Part shown: positions 27,510 to 36,442 of the stretch, in pieces
How the letters are laid out: every line of letters starts with the position of its first letter
Numbering within the stretch: the first letter of the stretch is position 1
Source of the DNA: Pirellulales bacterium
GTDB taxonomy: Bacteria > Planctomycetota > Planctomycetia > Pirellulales > JAEUIK01
Length of the DNA stretch: 64,000 nt
Reading direction: 5' to 3'
Assembly (NCBI GenBank): GCA_019694435.1
Contig: JAIBBZ010000002.1
Location: forward strand, 310,001 to 374,000
Notes under the pieces: generated by a model
The model's database searches: none
What the model saw: the letters and a program-made list of their open reading frames with translations, nothing else
Told to the model about the DNA's origin: nothing
Position numbers and translations under genes: made by a program

Positions 27510-28661
27510 ATGACGCCCCCTACCCCGCCGCTCGATCCGGACGTCCAAGGGGCGCTGCAGCGCGCGCGGCGCGTATTGATCGTCGAAATCGTCGTTGCCA
27601 TCGGTGCCATCGCCCTGCTGCTGACGTTGCACGCCGCGCGGTTGTATCGCCAGGAGGTGCTCTGGCCGTGGAACACCGTGACCGGCAGCATCGTGACGAC
27701 CGTGTGGTTGTTCTGCCTGGGCGCGTCGATCGGTAGCTTTTTGAACGTGGTCGTTCACCGCTGGCCCGCGGGCAAGAGCATCGTGCATCCGCCGTCGCAT
27801 TGCCCGGTATGCGGCAATCGAATTCGCGGGCGCGACAACGTGCCGGTTCTGGGTTGGCTGTGGTTGGGCGGCCGGTGCCGCGATTGCGGCTGCGCGATCG
27901 CGGCGCGGTATCCCACGATCGAGCTCTGGACGGGCTGCATGTTCGTCGTCGTGGCGCAGGCAAACTTGGGCTACCTGGCACCGTGGACCGACGCGATCTG
28001 GTTCGACTCGCTGTTGCGCGGGCCTTTGCCGCGGTTCTTGAGCCTCGAACGAGAGGCGTATTGGGCGCTGTTCGTCGTCGGGGCGACGGCCTGGTGCGCG
28101 CTGTTGGCCGCCGGGCTGATGCGTCGCGACGGTCGACAGGTGGATGCCCGCGTCTGGCTGGCCGGCGGCCTGGGCATTGGCATAGGTTACGCCTGGCTGC
28201 AAAAGGTGCTGGTGCACACGAAGGCGGCGGCCGAGTTTTTCGATCCTACGCTGATGCTGATCCTGGCGCTGTGCGCGCTCGCGGCGATCTTTGCGCGATT
28301 GCGCTGGCAGGGCGAGCCGTTGGTGAGTGTGTGGCTCGTGGCGACCGTCGCCCTGGGGTGGCCCGGCGGTGCGCTGATCGTGGCGGCCGGCGCGGCGAGC
28401 TACTGCCTGGCGACGGGGCTCATGGCGCCGCGCGGTCGAAGCGCGCGGCCCTGGCTCGAGCACGTCGTCTTTTGGTACGGCGCCTATCTCCTCGTGAAGC
28501 TGCCGCCCGCCTGGTTCGCGCAATCCCAACGCGACGTGTGGACGGCGCTGCTGGTGTTGACCTGCCTGATCGCCGCGGCCGCGTGCCTGATGCTCGCCGG
28601 CTGGCTGCGTCCCGCGGCACCGGCTGCTTTGGGGGAGACGGCCATCGCCGAGGGTGGTTAA
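27510..28661 (+). CDS. Prepilin-peptidase-like membrane protein lacking a visible GxGD motif
   Basis: 383-residue polytopic protein. The N-terminal part is a clear bacterial A24 N-terminal domain: GSFLNVVVHRWPAGKS (75-90), then two zinc-type cysteine pairs C98/C101 and C123/C126, and the ARYPTIELWTG motif (132-142) that in PilD leads into the protease core. The remaining 240 residues are hydrophobic helices. The GxGD motif of active prepilin peptidases is not found. RDGRQVD (206-212) is the only acidic stretch near where the first catalytic aspartate would fall. It may therefore be a degenerate peptidase or keep only the N-terminal function. ATG 27510 lies 5 bp after the UbiD stop. Confidence 0.7.
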   Translation: MTPPTPPLDPDVQGALQRARRVLIVEIVVAIGAIALLLTLHAARLYRQEVLWPWNTVTGSIVTTVWLFCLGASIGSFLNVVVHRWPAGKSIVHPPSHCPVCGNRIRGRDNVPVLGWLWLGGRCRDCGCAIAARYPTIELWTGCMFVVVAQANLGYLAPWTDAIWFDSLLRGPLPRFLSLEREAYWALFVVGATAWCALLAAGLMRRDGRQVDARVWLAGGLGIGIGYAWLQKVLVHTKAAAEFFDPTLMLILALCALAAIFARLRWQGEPLVSVWLVATVALGWPGGALIVAAGAASYCLATGLMAPRGRSARPWLEHVVFWYGAYLLVKLPPAWFAQSQRDVWTALLVLTCLIAAAACLMLAGWLRPAAPAALGETAIAEGG

Positions 28662-28723
28662 ACTTGAACGGCCGCCCGCGGGGGTCGCGAGAGCGGTGCG
28701 CCACGCATCCGCGTTGAAACGAC

Positions 28724-30118
28724 ATGCCCCGACTTACCTTTCACGGCGCCGCCGAGACGGTCACCGGATCGAAGTATCTGCTCGAGGCCGGCCGCTCGTC
28801 CGTGCTGTTCGATTGCGGCATGTTTCAGGGACTCAAGCAGCTCCGGCTGCTGAACTGGAACCATTGGCCTTTCCCGCCCGATGCGCTCGACTCGGTCGTG
28901 CTCACGCATGCCCACGTCGATCACGTCGGCATGCTGCCCCGGCTGGTGCGGCAGGGTTTCCGGGGGCCGATCTATTGCACGCCGGCCACCAGCGAGCTGG
29001 CCGAGCTGATCCTGTTCGACACGGCCAAGCTGCAAGAAGACGACGCGGAGTATGCCAACCGCAAGGGCTATTCGAAACACAAACCGGCGTTGCCTTTGTT
29101 CACGGGCAACGACGTGCAGAAGACGCTCAAGCTGATGCAGCCGGTCGAGCGCAACGGCTGGTTCAAGGTGGCCGAAGAAATCTGGTGCCGCTATCACGAC
29201 ATCGGCCACCTGCTGGGGTCGTGCTCGATCGAGGTGGAGATTCGCAACGGCACCCGGCCGCTCCGGCTGATGTTTTCCGGCGACGTGGGGCGATACAACG
29301 CGCCGCTCTATCACGATCCCGCGCCCCCGGCGCCGTGCGACTACCTGGTTTGCGAAAGCACCTACGGTGACCGCGATCATCCGCCCGACGATCTGCTCGA
29401 TTCGCTCACGCAGGTGGTGGTCGACGCGATTCGCCGCGGCGGCGTGATGCTGGTCGCGGCGTTTGCCGTGGGGCGCGCCCAGCAGCTCGTCTATCTGCTG
29501 AACGTGCTTGCCGAGCGAAATCGCATTCCCGTGCTGCCGATCTTCATCGACAGCCCGATGGCGGTCGACGCCACGGAGATCTACACGCGCTATCGCCGGG
29601 AGCACGACCTGAGCGAGCTGGAGCTCGAGCCCACGCACTGCGCGCTCCGCGGCCGCAACATCCACTTTGCCCGTACGGCCGCCGAGTCGAAGGAGATCAA
29701 CAGTGTGCCGGGGCCGGCCGTGATCATCTCTTCGTCGGGAATGATGTCGGGTGGGCGCATCCTGCATCACTTGCGGCAGCGATTGCCCGAGCCGCGCAAC
29801 ACGATCGTGCTCGGCGGATTCCAGGCGGAGGGTACGCGCGGCCGGGCGCTCAAAGAGGGCGCCAAGTATCTGCGGATGCACGGCATGGACGTGCCGGTAC
29901 GGGCACAGGTCGCCGAAATCTCGGGGCTTTCCGGTCACGCGGGCCGCAGCGAGCTGCTGCGCTGGCTGAGCGCGATCCCGGCGCCGCGGCGCACGTTCCT
30001 GACCCACGGCGAAAAACAGGCCTCGCTGAATCTGGCCGAAGAGTTGCGCCGCAGCCGGGGCTGGAACGTCACCGTGCCGCGAATGGGCGAAAGCGTCGAG
30101 CTGGAGGCCTCGCCATGA
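28724..30118 (+). CDS. MBL-fold beta-CASP RNA-processing nuclease family protein
   Basis: Predicted zinc-dependent RNA exo/endonuclease of the metallo-beta-lactamase/beta-CASP family (YSH1-like). 464 residues. Metal ligands are visible as THAHVDHVG (motif 2), GHLLGSCS with its histidine (motif 3) and FSGDVGR (motif 4). The beta-CASP insertion follows with GVMLVAAFAVGRAQQL and SPMAVDATEIY. The signature SSSGMMSGGRILHHL and the C-terminal LSGHAGRSELLRWL and FLTHGE motifs complete the active site. All expected residues are present. It overlaps the LOG gene by 4 nt (ATGA), so the two are translationally coupled. Confidence 0.9.
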   Translation: MPRLTFHGAAETVTGSKYLLEAGRSSVLFDCGMFQGLKQLRLLNWNHWPFPPDALDSVVLTHAHVDHVGMLPRLVRQGFRGPIYCTPATSELAELILFDTAKLQEDDAEYANRKGYSKHKPALPLFTGNDVQKTLKLMQPVERNGWFKVAEEIWCRYHDIGHLLGSCSIEVEIRNGTRPLRLMFSGDVGRYNAPLYHDPAPPAPCDYLVCESTYGDRDHPPDDLLDSLTQVVVDAIRRGGVMLVAAFAVGRAQQLVYLLNVLAERNRIPVLPIFIDSPMAVDATEIYTRYRREHDLSELELEPTHCALRGRNIHFARTAAESKEINSVPGPAVIISSSGMMSGGRILHHLRQRLPEPRNTIVLGGFQAEGTRGRALKEGAKYLRMHGMDVPVRAQVAEISGLSGHAGRSELLRWLSAIPAPRRTFLTHGEKQASLNLAEELRRSRGWNVTVPRMGESVELEASP

Positions 30119-30996
30119 GTGCCGCGGAAGAGGCCAACCTGCGAGCGATTCTCGCGTCGGGCAGCTACCAACTGGCCGAGCGCGACGTGAATTTTCTCGC
30201 GCGGTCCGAGCTGCGGCCCGTGCGGATGCAGCTCGAGCTGCTCAAGCCTGAGATGACCTTCGGCGAACAGGGCATCCGCTCGACGATCGTGGTGTTCGGC
30301 AGCACGCAAATCGTCGAGCGCCCGGCGGCCGAGCGTCGCCTCGCCGCGGCCCGGGCGGCAAGCCATGCCCAACCGCACGATCAGTCGCTGAGCCGCGAAG
30401 TCAGGCGGAGCGAACAGCTTCTCGAGCGTTCGCGCTACTACGACGCGGCCCGGGAATTTTCCCGGCTGGTTTCGACGGTCTGCCAGACCAACGGCGATTG
30501 CGATTTTGTCGTCGTCACCGGGGGCGGGCCAGGCATCATGGAAGCCGCGAACCGGGGCGCATTCGACGTCGGCGCCAAGTCGGTCGGCCTGAACATCACG
30601 TTGCCGGCCGAACAATTGCCGAACCCCTACATCACACCCCAGCTTTGCTTTCAGTTTCACTACTTCGCGCTGCGCAAGCTGCACTTTCTGCTGCGGGCAC
30701 GAGCGCTGGTCGTGTTCCCAGGGGGCTTCGGCACGATCGACGAGCTGTTCGACGCCCTGACGCTGCGGCAAACGCGGCGGATGCAGCGAATTCCGATCAT
30801 CCTGTTTGGCCGCGAATACTGGTCGCGGGTCATCGATTTTCAGTTCCTGGCCGACGCCGGCGCGGTCGCCGACGAACATCTGGAGCTGATTACCTACGCC
30901 GAATCTCCGCAAGAGGCCTGGGACGCGATCGTCCGTTTTCACGGCCCCTCGCTCGGCCAGGAACACGACACGCATGCCGCGCGCAAACCCGAGTAA
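30115..30996 (+). CDS. LOG family (lysine-decarboxylase-like) nucleotide phosphoribohydrolase
   Basis: Member of the LOG/TIGR00730 Rossmann family. Characterised members cleave ribose-5-phosphate from cytokinin nucleotides or from AMP-like nucleotides. 293 residues, longer than plant LOG (about 210) because of about 100 extra N-terminal residues that include a helical linker with many arginines. The signature PGGFGTIDELFDALTLRQ and the upstream GGGPGIMEAANRGAF are intact, giving the arginine/glutamate active site of LOG enzymes. Many such proteins are wrongly called lysine decarboxylases. It overlaps the beta-CASP nuclease by 4 nt and the SDR gene by 23 nt, suggesting a nucleotide or RNA-salvage link. 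Confidence 0.85.
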   Translation: MSAAEEANLRAILASGSYQLAERDVNFLARSELRPVRMQLELLKPEMTFGEQGIRSTIVVFGSTQIVERPAAERRLAAARAASHAQPHDQSLSREVRRSEQLLERSRYYDAAREFSRLVSTVCQTNGDCDFVVVTGGGPGIMEAANRGAFDVGAKSVGLNITLPAEQLPNPYITPQLCFQFHYFALRKLHFLLRARALVVFPGGFGTIDELFDALTLRQTRRMQRIPIILFGREYWSRVIDFQFLADAGAVADEHLELITYAESPQEAWDAIVRFHGPSLGQEHDTHAARKPE

Positions 30997-31753
30997 CCCG
31001 GAGCGGGCCGCGGCGCCGGTGGCGCTGGTCACCGGCTCGGGCAAGCGCCGCGTGGGGAACTGCGTGGTCCGCGACCTGGCGGCGCGCGGTTACCGCGTCG
31101 TCGTCCATGCCAACACTTCGCTGCCCGATGCACAGGCTACGGCCGCCGACATCGTGGCCGGCGGCGGGATCGCCATCGCGTTGGCAGCCGAATTGAGCGA
31201 CGAACGGCAGGTTGAGCGCCTCGTCACCCAGACGCTCGGCGCGTTCGGCCGGATCGACGTGCTGGTAAACACGGCCGCGGTGTGGGTACCGCGCCGGCTC
31301 GAAGACACCACGGCCGAGGACGTCCGCCGGCAGTTCGAGGTCAACACGCTCGGTACGTTCCTCTGCTGCCAGCGCGCGGGATTGGCCATGGTGGCGCAGC
31401 CGACCGGAGGCGTGATCGTCAACGTGGGTGACTGGGCCGTCGTGCGGCCGTATCTGGACTACGCCGCTTATTTCGCGTCGAAAGGCGCGATCGAAACGCT
31501 GACCCGGACGTTTGCCGTCGAGTTGGGGACGCGCAATCCCCGCGTGCGCGTCAACGCCGTCCTGCCCGGACCGGTGATGCTGCCCGACGATATGCCGGAG
31601 GCCGAACGCGCCGCAGTCATTGCCGCCACGGTCGTGAAGCGCGAGGGCCGCCCGGAGCACGTCGCCTCGGCCGTGTTCCAGTTGATCGAGAACGATTTTC
31701 TGACCGGCGTGGCGCTGCCCGTCGATGGCGGCCGCAGCATTTTTGCGCCGTAA
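30974..31753 (+). CDS. SDR family oxidoreductase (pteridine-reductase-like)
   Basis: NAD(P)-dependent short-chain dehydrogenase, 259 residues. The cofactor motif is VTGSGKRRVGNCVV rather than the common TGxxxGIG. This TGxxKRxG form is seen in FolM/PTR1-type pteridine reductases. The NTAAVW segment, the catalytic Y-x3-K in AYFASKGAIETL, RVNAVLPGPV and the C-terminal LTGVALPVDGGRS complete the family. The start codon lies inside the LOG gene (23-nt overlap), a strong sign of one operon. Substrate is not determinable; a pteridine or a 3-oxoacyl compound is plausible. Confidence 0.85.
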   Translation: MPRANPSNPERAAAPVALVTGSGKRRVGNCVVRDLAARGYRVVVHANTSLPDAQATAADIVAGGGIAIALAAELSDERQVERLVTQTLGAFGRIDVLVNTAAVWVPRRLEDTTAEDVRRQFEVNTLGTFLCCQRAGLAMVAQPTGGVIVNVGDWAVVRPYLDYAAYFASKGAIETLTRTFAVELGTRNPRVRVNAVLPGPVMLPDDMPEAERAAVIAATVVKREGRPEHVASAVFQLIENDFLTGVALPVDGGRSIFAP

Positions 31754-31937
31754 AACGCCGCCAGGGTGCCGGCTGGAGGGCCGCCCCCCTTGCGCTGGCT
31801 ACCACGGCGCCGGGCTTGACTTGCCTTGCGGCAACAGGCCGGGATAGGCTTTATCGGTCGCGCTGGTGTTTCGCGGCGGTCCGTTTTGCGCTGGCGCTCG
31901 GCTTGAAATCCCTTCCACACGAAAGTCGGCAACGCAC

Positions 31938-33158
31938 ATGTTGAGGTTGAGCCCGATCGACGAAGCGAAGCGGCCGATGGTCGCAATGATCTTGTTGTTG
32001 CTGGCCCCGGCCGCGTGGACCGTGACGGCCATGGCCCAGGAGGAGCCAGCCGCGCAGCAGGAACCGGCCGCGCCGGCCGAACCCGCCGTCGATCCTCTGG
32101 CTGTTCCTGAGAACGCGTCGGTTGAAGAATTGCTGGCGTTCTTGCAGCGGTTGGAAGGTGAGGAGCCGCAAGGCACGACGCGTGCTGAAAAGATCAAGCA
32201 CTTCACCAAGATCTTGCAGGCGATGGTGGCCACGAGCGACAAGATCCTCGAGCTGACCATGGAACGCGAGCCGCGATCCACGGCGGCGCGGACCAAGCTG
32301 GCGGCGCTCAAGTTGCTCAAGCGCATCTATCCGACCGACAAGTCGAACAACTTGCTCGAATTCGCCCGGTCGCTGGCCAACGACCCGGATCCCGAGCTGG
32401 CCGCCGAAGCGGAGATGGTACTGATCGCCGACAAGGCGATGTCGATTGCCGACGGCGACGATGCGGCAGCGCGCAGCGGCCTGGCCGACATCGCCGCGTA
32501 TATCCAGAAGTCCAAGGAGATCGACGAACGCCACGTCGGCCTGGCGCGCAAGACGGCCGAGATTCTCGAAGACGCCGGCAAGCTCGAACTGGCCGCCGAG
32601 GCCTACGAGATGTTTGCCAAGATTCTCGCCGCGAGCGACAACCCCGAGGTCCGCAGCTATTCACAGAAGCTCGCCGGCGCGGCCCGCAAGGCCACGCTGA
32701 TCGGCAAGCCGCTGGAACTGACCGGCACGAAATTCGATGGCGGCGAGTTCGATTGGGCGTCGTACAAAGGCAAGGTCGTGCTCATCGACTTCTGGGCGAC
32801 GTGGTGCGGACCATGTCGGGCCGAGCTGCCCAACGTGCTGGAGCAGTACGCCAAGTATCACGACAAAGGGTTCGAGGTCGTGGGGATCAGCCTCGACGAG
32901 GAACGCGGCGAACTCGAGGCCTTTTTGAAGGAAAACGAACTCCCCTGGGTGACGTTGTTCAGCGACGACCCGATGGCCACCGGTTGGGATCATCCGCTGG
33001 CCACGTATTACGGCATCTTCGGTATCCCGGCGACGATGCTCGTCGATCAGAAGGGCAACGTCGTGTCGCTTTCGGCCCGCGGGCCCGAGCTGGCAGAACA
33101 GCTTGAGAAGCTCTTGGGACCCGTCGAAGACACCGACACCGCAGGCGGCAATGACTAG
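31938..33158 (+). CDS. TlpA-like thioredoxin protein with N-terminal helical domain (first of a pair)
   Basis: Exported thiol-disulfide protein, 406 residues from ATG 31938. Signal peptide (MILLLLAPAAWTVTAMA) at residues about 15-33, then an Ala/Pro/Glu-rich linker, a helical TPR-like domain (about 60-255) and a C-terminal TlpA/ResA thioredoxin domain (about 265-400). The active site WATWCGPCRAELPN has the redox pair WCGPC, and the cis-proline loop is GIPATML. Such proteins usually reduce disulfides in the periplasm, for example during cytochrome c maturation. It shares architecture and the DWASYKGKVVL segment with the next gene, whose start overlaps this stop by 8 nt, pointing to a tandem duplication. 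Confidence 0.85.
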   Translation: MLRLSPIDEAKRPMVAMILLLLAPAAWTVTAMAQEEPAAQQEPAAPAEPAVDPLAVPENASVEELLAFLQRLEGEEPQGTTRAEKIKHFTKILQAMVATSDKILELTMEREPRSTAARTKLAALKLLKRIYPTDKSNNLLEFARSLANDPDPELAAEAEMVLIADKAMSIADGDDAAARSGLADIAAYIQKSKEIDERHVGLARKTAEILEDAGKLELAAEAYEMFAKILAASDNPEVRSYSQKLAGAARKATLIGKPLELTGTKFDGGEFDWASYKGKVVLIDFWATWCGPCRAELPNVLEQYAKYHDKGFEVVGISLDEERGELEAFLKENELPWVTLFSDDPMATGWDHPLATYYGIFGIPATMLVDQKGNVVSLSARGPELAEQLEKLLGPVEDTDTAGGND

Positions 33159-34362
33159 CCCATTGCGACGTCGCCGATATGAAACGTCCGCAGTCTGGCC
33201 GCGGCAAACTCCGCTCAGGCTGCGCCTGATCGCGGCGATCGCCGTCCCGTTTGCGCTGTTGTTGGCGCTGCCGCTGGTGGCCGAGGATCCACCGGCGAAG
33301 AATCCCTACCTGGCGCCTGCCGAGTTGTCGGGCCTGCGCCTGGTCGATTTCCTGGAGCGCATGCACACGCGCCCGGCATCGATCCGGCGTCGTCCTGGCT
33401 ATACCGCGGCCGTCGACAACGCGGTCGAGCGCTTGCTCGCCGAACAACCCGGCGACAAGTTGCGCGCGCGGGCCCGAGCGATTCAACTCGAGGCCTGGCA
33501 TTTTTCCGCCAGTGGAGGCGACACGCAGGCCGACGCCCGCTTGTTGGAACTGGCCACGGCATTGCAGACCGATCCTGCACCGGACGTTGCCCGATTGGCC
33601 AAGCGGTTGGTGCTGGAAGGTCGGGCCTTGGCGCTGACGGCCGAACAAGTGGCCGGGGCCGAGGCCTTGTTGGCTGAAATTCGCCAGGCGCTGACCGCTG
33701 CCGCCGCGGCGGGCGAACCGCTCGACGAGCGATTTTTGCGGCTCGCCTCGGCGATCAGTCACGTGGTGAACTTGATTCCCGACGACGCGCTTGCCGGCAA
33801 GCTGCTGCAGGAGTTCGGCGAGACGTTTGCCGCGAGCAAGGAAAAAATCGTGGCCCGCACGGGGCGCAACATGAAATTTGCGGCCGGACAACCGCGGCCT
33901 GGCAGCGCCCCGGCCGCCGATTTGAAGGACCAGGTGCTGGAAATCGCCGGCAAGACGGTCGACGGGCTCGATTTCGATTGGGCTTCGTATCGCGGCCACG
34001 TCGTGCTCGTGGATTTTTGGGCGACCTGGTGTGGGCCCTGCGTGGCCGAGCTGCCCAAGGTGCAGGCGCTTTACGAGCAGTACCACGCGCAGGGCTTTGA
34101 CGTGGTGGGGATCAGCCTGGATCGCGACCGGGAAGACCTCGAGGCGTTCCTGGCCGAGCGTCGGCTGGCCTGGGTCACGCTGTTCGAAGACGGCGTCGAA
34201 CGGCATCCCCTGGCGGAAAAATATGGAGTTCGCGCAATTCCCACGGCCATTCTCGTCGATCGCGACGGCAAGGTGATCAGCCAACAGGCCCGGGGTGACG
34301 AACTCGCGCGGCTGCTGGGCGAGATTTTTGGGTCAGGCGGCCCCCCGCCCACCGCGCCCTGA
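33151..34362 (+). CDS. TlpA-like thioredoxin protein with N-terminal helical domain (second of a pair)
   Basis: Paralogue of the preceding gene, 403 residues from ATG 33151, which overlaps the upstream stop by 8 nt. A long basic n-region is followed by the hydrophobic signal AIAVPFALLLALPLVA. After it come a helical domain (about 50-240) and the thioredoxin domain with WATWCGPCVAELPK and a cis-proline loop AIPTAILVD. The DWASYRGHVVLVDFWATWC stretch is nearly the same as in its neighbour, whereas the helical domains are clearly diverged, so the copies may recognise different partners. Predicted periplasmic disulfide reductase. No cytochrome maturation genes are adjacent. Confidence 0.83.
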   Translation: MTSPLRRRRYETSAVWPRQTPLRLRLIAAIAVPFALLLALPLVAEDPPAKNPYLAPAELSGLRLVDFLERMHTRPASIRRRPGYTAAVDNAVERLLAEQPGDKLRARARAIQLEAWHFSASGGDTQADARLLELATALQTDPAPDVARLAKRLVLEGRALALTAEQVAGAEALLAEIRQALTAAAAAGEPLDERFLRLASAISHVVNLIPDDALAGKLLQEFGETFAASKEKIVARTGRNMKFAAGQPRPGSAPAADLKDQVLEIAGKTVDGLDFDWASYRGHVVLVDFWATWCGPCVAELPKVQALYEQYHAQGFDVVGISLDRDREDLEAFLAERRLAWVTLFEDGVERHPLAEKYGVRAIPTAILVDRDGKVISQQARGDELARLLGEIFGSGGPPPTAP

Positions 34363-34575
34363 CCCCCCTGGCTACGGGTCGCCAAAATGTCCGGCTCATG
34401 GACTCCTAGGGTGGCAGGCGTCATATTCTTCTAACGCTGGCCTAGCCGACCCCAGGGGAAGCAGGGGTCATGGCCGGCCACTTCTTCGCTGAGATTGGGC
34501 TGACACGGAGGCGTCGCCGCGCGACTGAGGCCCTTGGTGTTGGCTGGGGAGGTCGGCAGAGGAAGCTGGTGACCG

Positions 34576-35706
34576 ATGGCTCGCAGGGGAAAATGGTTGA
34601 GCGGGGTTTCGCCCCAGATGCCCGCCAGCGAGGCGGCGCGCCTGGGGCTCGAATCGCGCCTGCACCTGGTCTGGCGCTATCTGCCCCTGGCGGCGCAGCG
34701 GGCCGACGAAGATCTCGAGTATGTGCATCAATTGCGCGTCGCCTCGCGGCGCGCCGTAGCAGCGCTGGAATGTTTTGCCGAGTTTGCGCCGCCGCGTGGC
34801 CTGCAGAAGCTGGCCCGGGACGTCAAGAGAATCCGCAAGGCGGCCGGCGCCGCGCGAGATGCCGATGTGTTGCTGGATCACTTGCGCGAACGGTCGCGCC
34901 AGGTGGGCGACAACTCGTGGAAGCCGGTCATCGAAATCGTCCTCCAGCGGCGCCACAAGGCCCAGCGCCCGATCGAAAAGGTGTACCAGCGGCTGGCCGA
35001 GAGACGCTTCGGCCGGAAGATCGAACGGTTCTTGCATAAGGTGCATTTTCGGCCGTCGGCCGATGCCGCCAGGACCACGGCCGGCAATGGGTCAGCAGGG
35101 GTAGCGAAAGCGCGGAACGGCGAAGCATCGAACGGCAAGCACGGCGTTCACGTCGAGCCCACGCGGGAACCGTCCTTCGGGCAATTTGCCCTGACGAGCT
35201 TGAGCCGCGCGGTCGAGGTGTTTTTTGCCGCCGGGCAGGCCGACCTGCATGACATCGCCGCGCTACACGAGTTCCGGATTCGCGGCAAAGCGCTGCGGTA
35301 TTCGATCGAACTGTTCGCGGGGGCTTTTCCGCCGGTGCTCCGCGAACAGTTGTACCCGTTCGTCGAGGAGATGCAGGAGCGCTTGGGCGATGTCAACGAC
35401 CATGCGGCCGCGATCACCACGTTTACGGATCTCAAGACCGATGCCGCGGCGCGCGCCGGCGAACTGATCGACCGGCTGCTCATCGAGCGTCGTGCTGCGC
35501 TGACCGAGGCCCACACGCGGTTTCTCGAATGGTGGGCGGCCGATCGTGCCGCCGAGTTGCGGGCACGGTTCGACGACTTGCTGGCGGGCTCCGGCGGTGA
35601 ACGCACAGCCGCCGCCCTGTCCGTGCCGACCGCCGCGCCGGCGCAGGGCGTCCAGCCAGCACCGGAAGCCGCGCTCGAATCGGTCGTCCCGCCCCGGCGT
35701 AGCTAG
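34576..35706 (+). CDS. CHAD domain protein
   Basis: All-helical CHAD protein, 376 residues. The domain has conserved histidines and basic residues that bind polyphosphate in studied members. Seen: the first-half signature EYVHQLRVASRRAVAALE (about 50-67), KRIRKAAGAARDADVLLDHL, and the second-half repeat ALHEFRIRGKALRYSIELF with ERLGDVNDHAAAI. A polar linker rich in Gly/Asn (about 170-195) separates the halves, and the C-terminus is a low-complexity Ala/Pro tail. No signal peptide. Its stop shares the bases CTAG with the stop of the convergent PilZ-like gene. No polyphosphate kinase or CYTH gene is adjacent. Confidence 0.85.
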   Translation: MARRGKWLSGVSPQMPASEAARLGLESRLHLVWRYLPLAAQRADEDLEYVHQLRVASRRAVAALECFAEFAPPRGLQKLARDVKRIRKAAGAARDADVLLDHLRERSRQVGDNSWKPVIEIVLQRRHKAQRPIEKVYQRLAERRFGRKIERFLHKVHFRPSADAARTTAGNGSAGVAKARNGEASNGKHGVHVEPTREPSFGQFALTSLSRAVEVFFAAGQADLHDIAALHEFRIRGKALRYSIELFAGAFPPVLREQLYPFVEEMQERLGDVNDHAAAITTFTDLKTDAAARAGELIDRLLIERRAALTEAHTRFLEWWAADRAAELRARFDDLLAGSGGERTAAALSVPTAAPAQGVQPAPEAALESVVPPRRS

Positions 35707-36155
35707 GTTGCCAGTTCGGTGTTGGGGGCCAGCGGCGACGGCAAGCAGCTCAAGAAGCGGCCACCGCTCTCATACCAGCCGTGCCGGGTAAAGCGGCACC
35801 AGCCGAGGTCGAGCAGAAAGCCGAGCCATTGGCCGCTGGGCGTTTGCAGCGAGGCAATCACGCGGCGATAGGCGATCGGGTACGGGTGGAAGAAGCCCAA
35901 TCCCGATTCGGACAGGTGTTTGCCCGACACCACAAGCGGTTCGTCGACCGGGGTACGGCCGTCGGGACCAACCGGGTGAAGCGTGATCAATTGCGGGTAG
36001 GGATAGCGCTGATCGCGCCTGCGCTCGACGGCCGCGGTCTGCGGATACAGGCCCGTCAACAGCCGCAGGGCTTGCGCCCGGACCGATTCACTGGGGCCCG
36101 GCGGCGCCAGCGAAGAGGGGCTATTGGCAAAAGCATCCAGCGCGACAGTGGACAT
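35703..36155 (-). CDS. PilZ-like domain protein
   Basis: Small cytoplasmic protein of 150 residues from ATG 36155, with GGAG 11 nt upstream. The frame is open further upstream, but that part lacks protein character. The core RRRDQRYPYPQLITLHPVG is a PilZ-type RxxxR start and is followed by the beta-strand pattern VSGKHLSESGLGFFHPYPI, close to the DxSxxG element of PilZ domains but with ESG in place of the expected residues. Planctomycetes carry many such short PilZ-like proteins. Binding of cyclic di-GMP is possible (RRR and S-x-x-G) but not certain. The terminal bases overlap the CHAD gene stop. Confidence 0.6.
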   Translation of the reverse strand: MSTVALDAFANSPSSLAPPGPSESVRAQALRLLTGLYPQTAAVERRRDQRYPYPQLITLHPVGPDGRTPVDEPLVVSGKHLSESGLGFFHPYPIAYRRVIASLQTPSGQWLGFLLDLGWCRFTRHGWYESGGRFLSCLPSPLAPNTELAT

Positions 36156-36403
36156 GCGAACTTCTCCAGCGAAACCGCAATCCCAGACACCGCCCGGCGC
36201 CGAGCGGTTCGGCAATCCGCGACGGAATCGTGCCGGCACGAAAGGGCAATCAAGTGAGGGAAATGGGCTCCCCCCGCAGGGTAGCCGTGCTTCTAACCGA
36301 ACGGTCGAGCCATCAGACCGATGGCAGTTGACGGACAAGCGGCCCCGCAAAGAGGACCAATGAATCCCTAGCTTAGAAAAGGGCCAGGGTCAAACCAGCC
36401 GGT

Positions 36404-36418
36404 GCCCGAGCGCCGGGC
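36404..36418 (-). terminator. Short hairpin downstream of the transglutaminase-like gene
   Basis: GCCCG-AGCGC-CGGGC forms a 5-bp GC stem 25-39 bp after the stop of the minus-strand gene ending at 36443. On that strand a short CCCTTTTC run follows only about 25 nt later, so it is weak as a terminator. Confidence 0.25.
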
Positions 36419-36442
36419 TTGCGGCCGGTGCGGAAATTGCCG

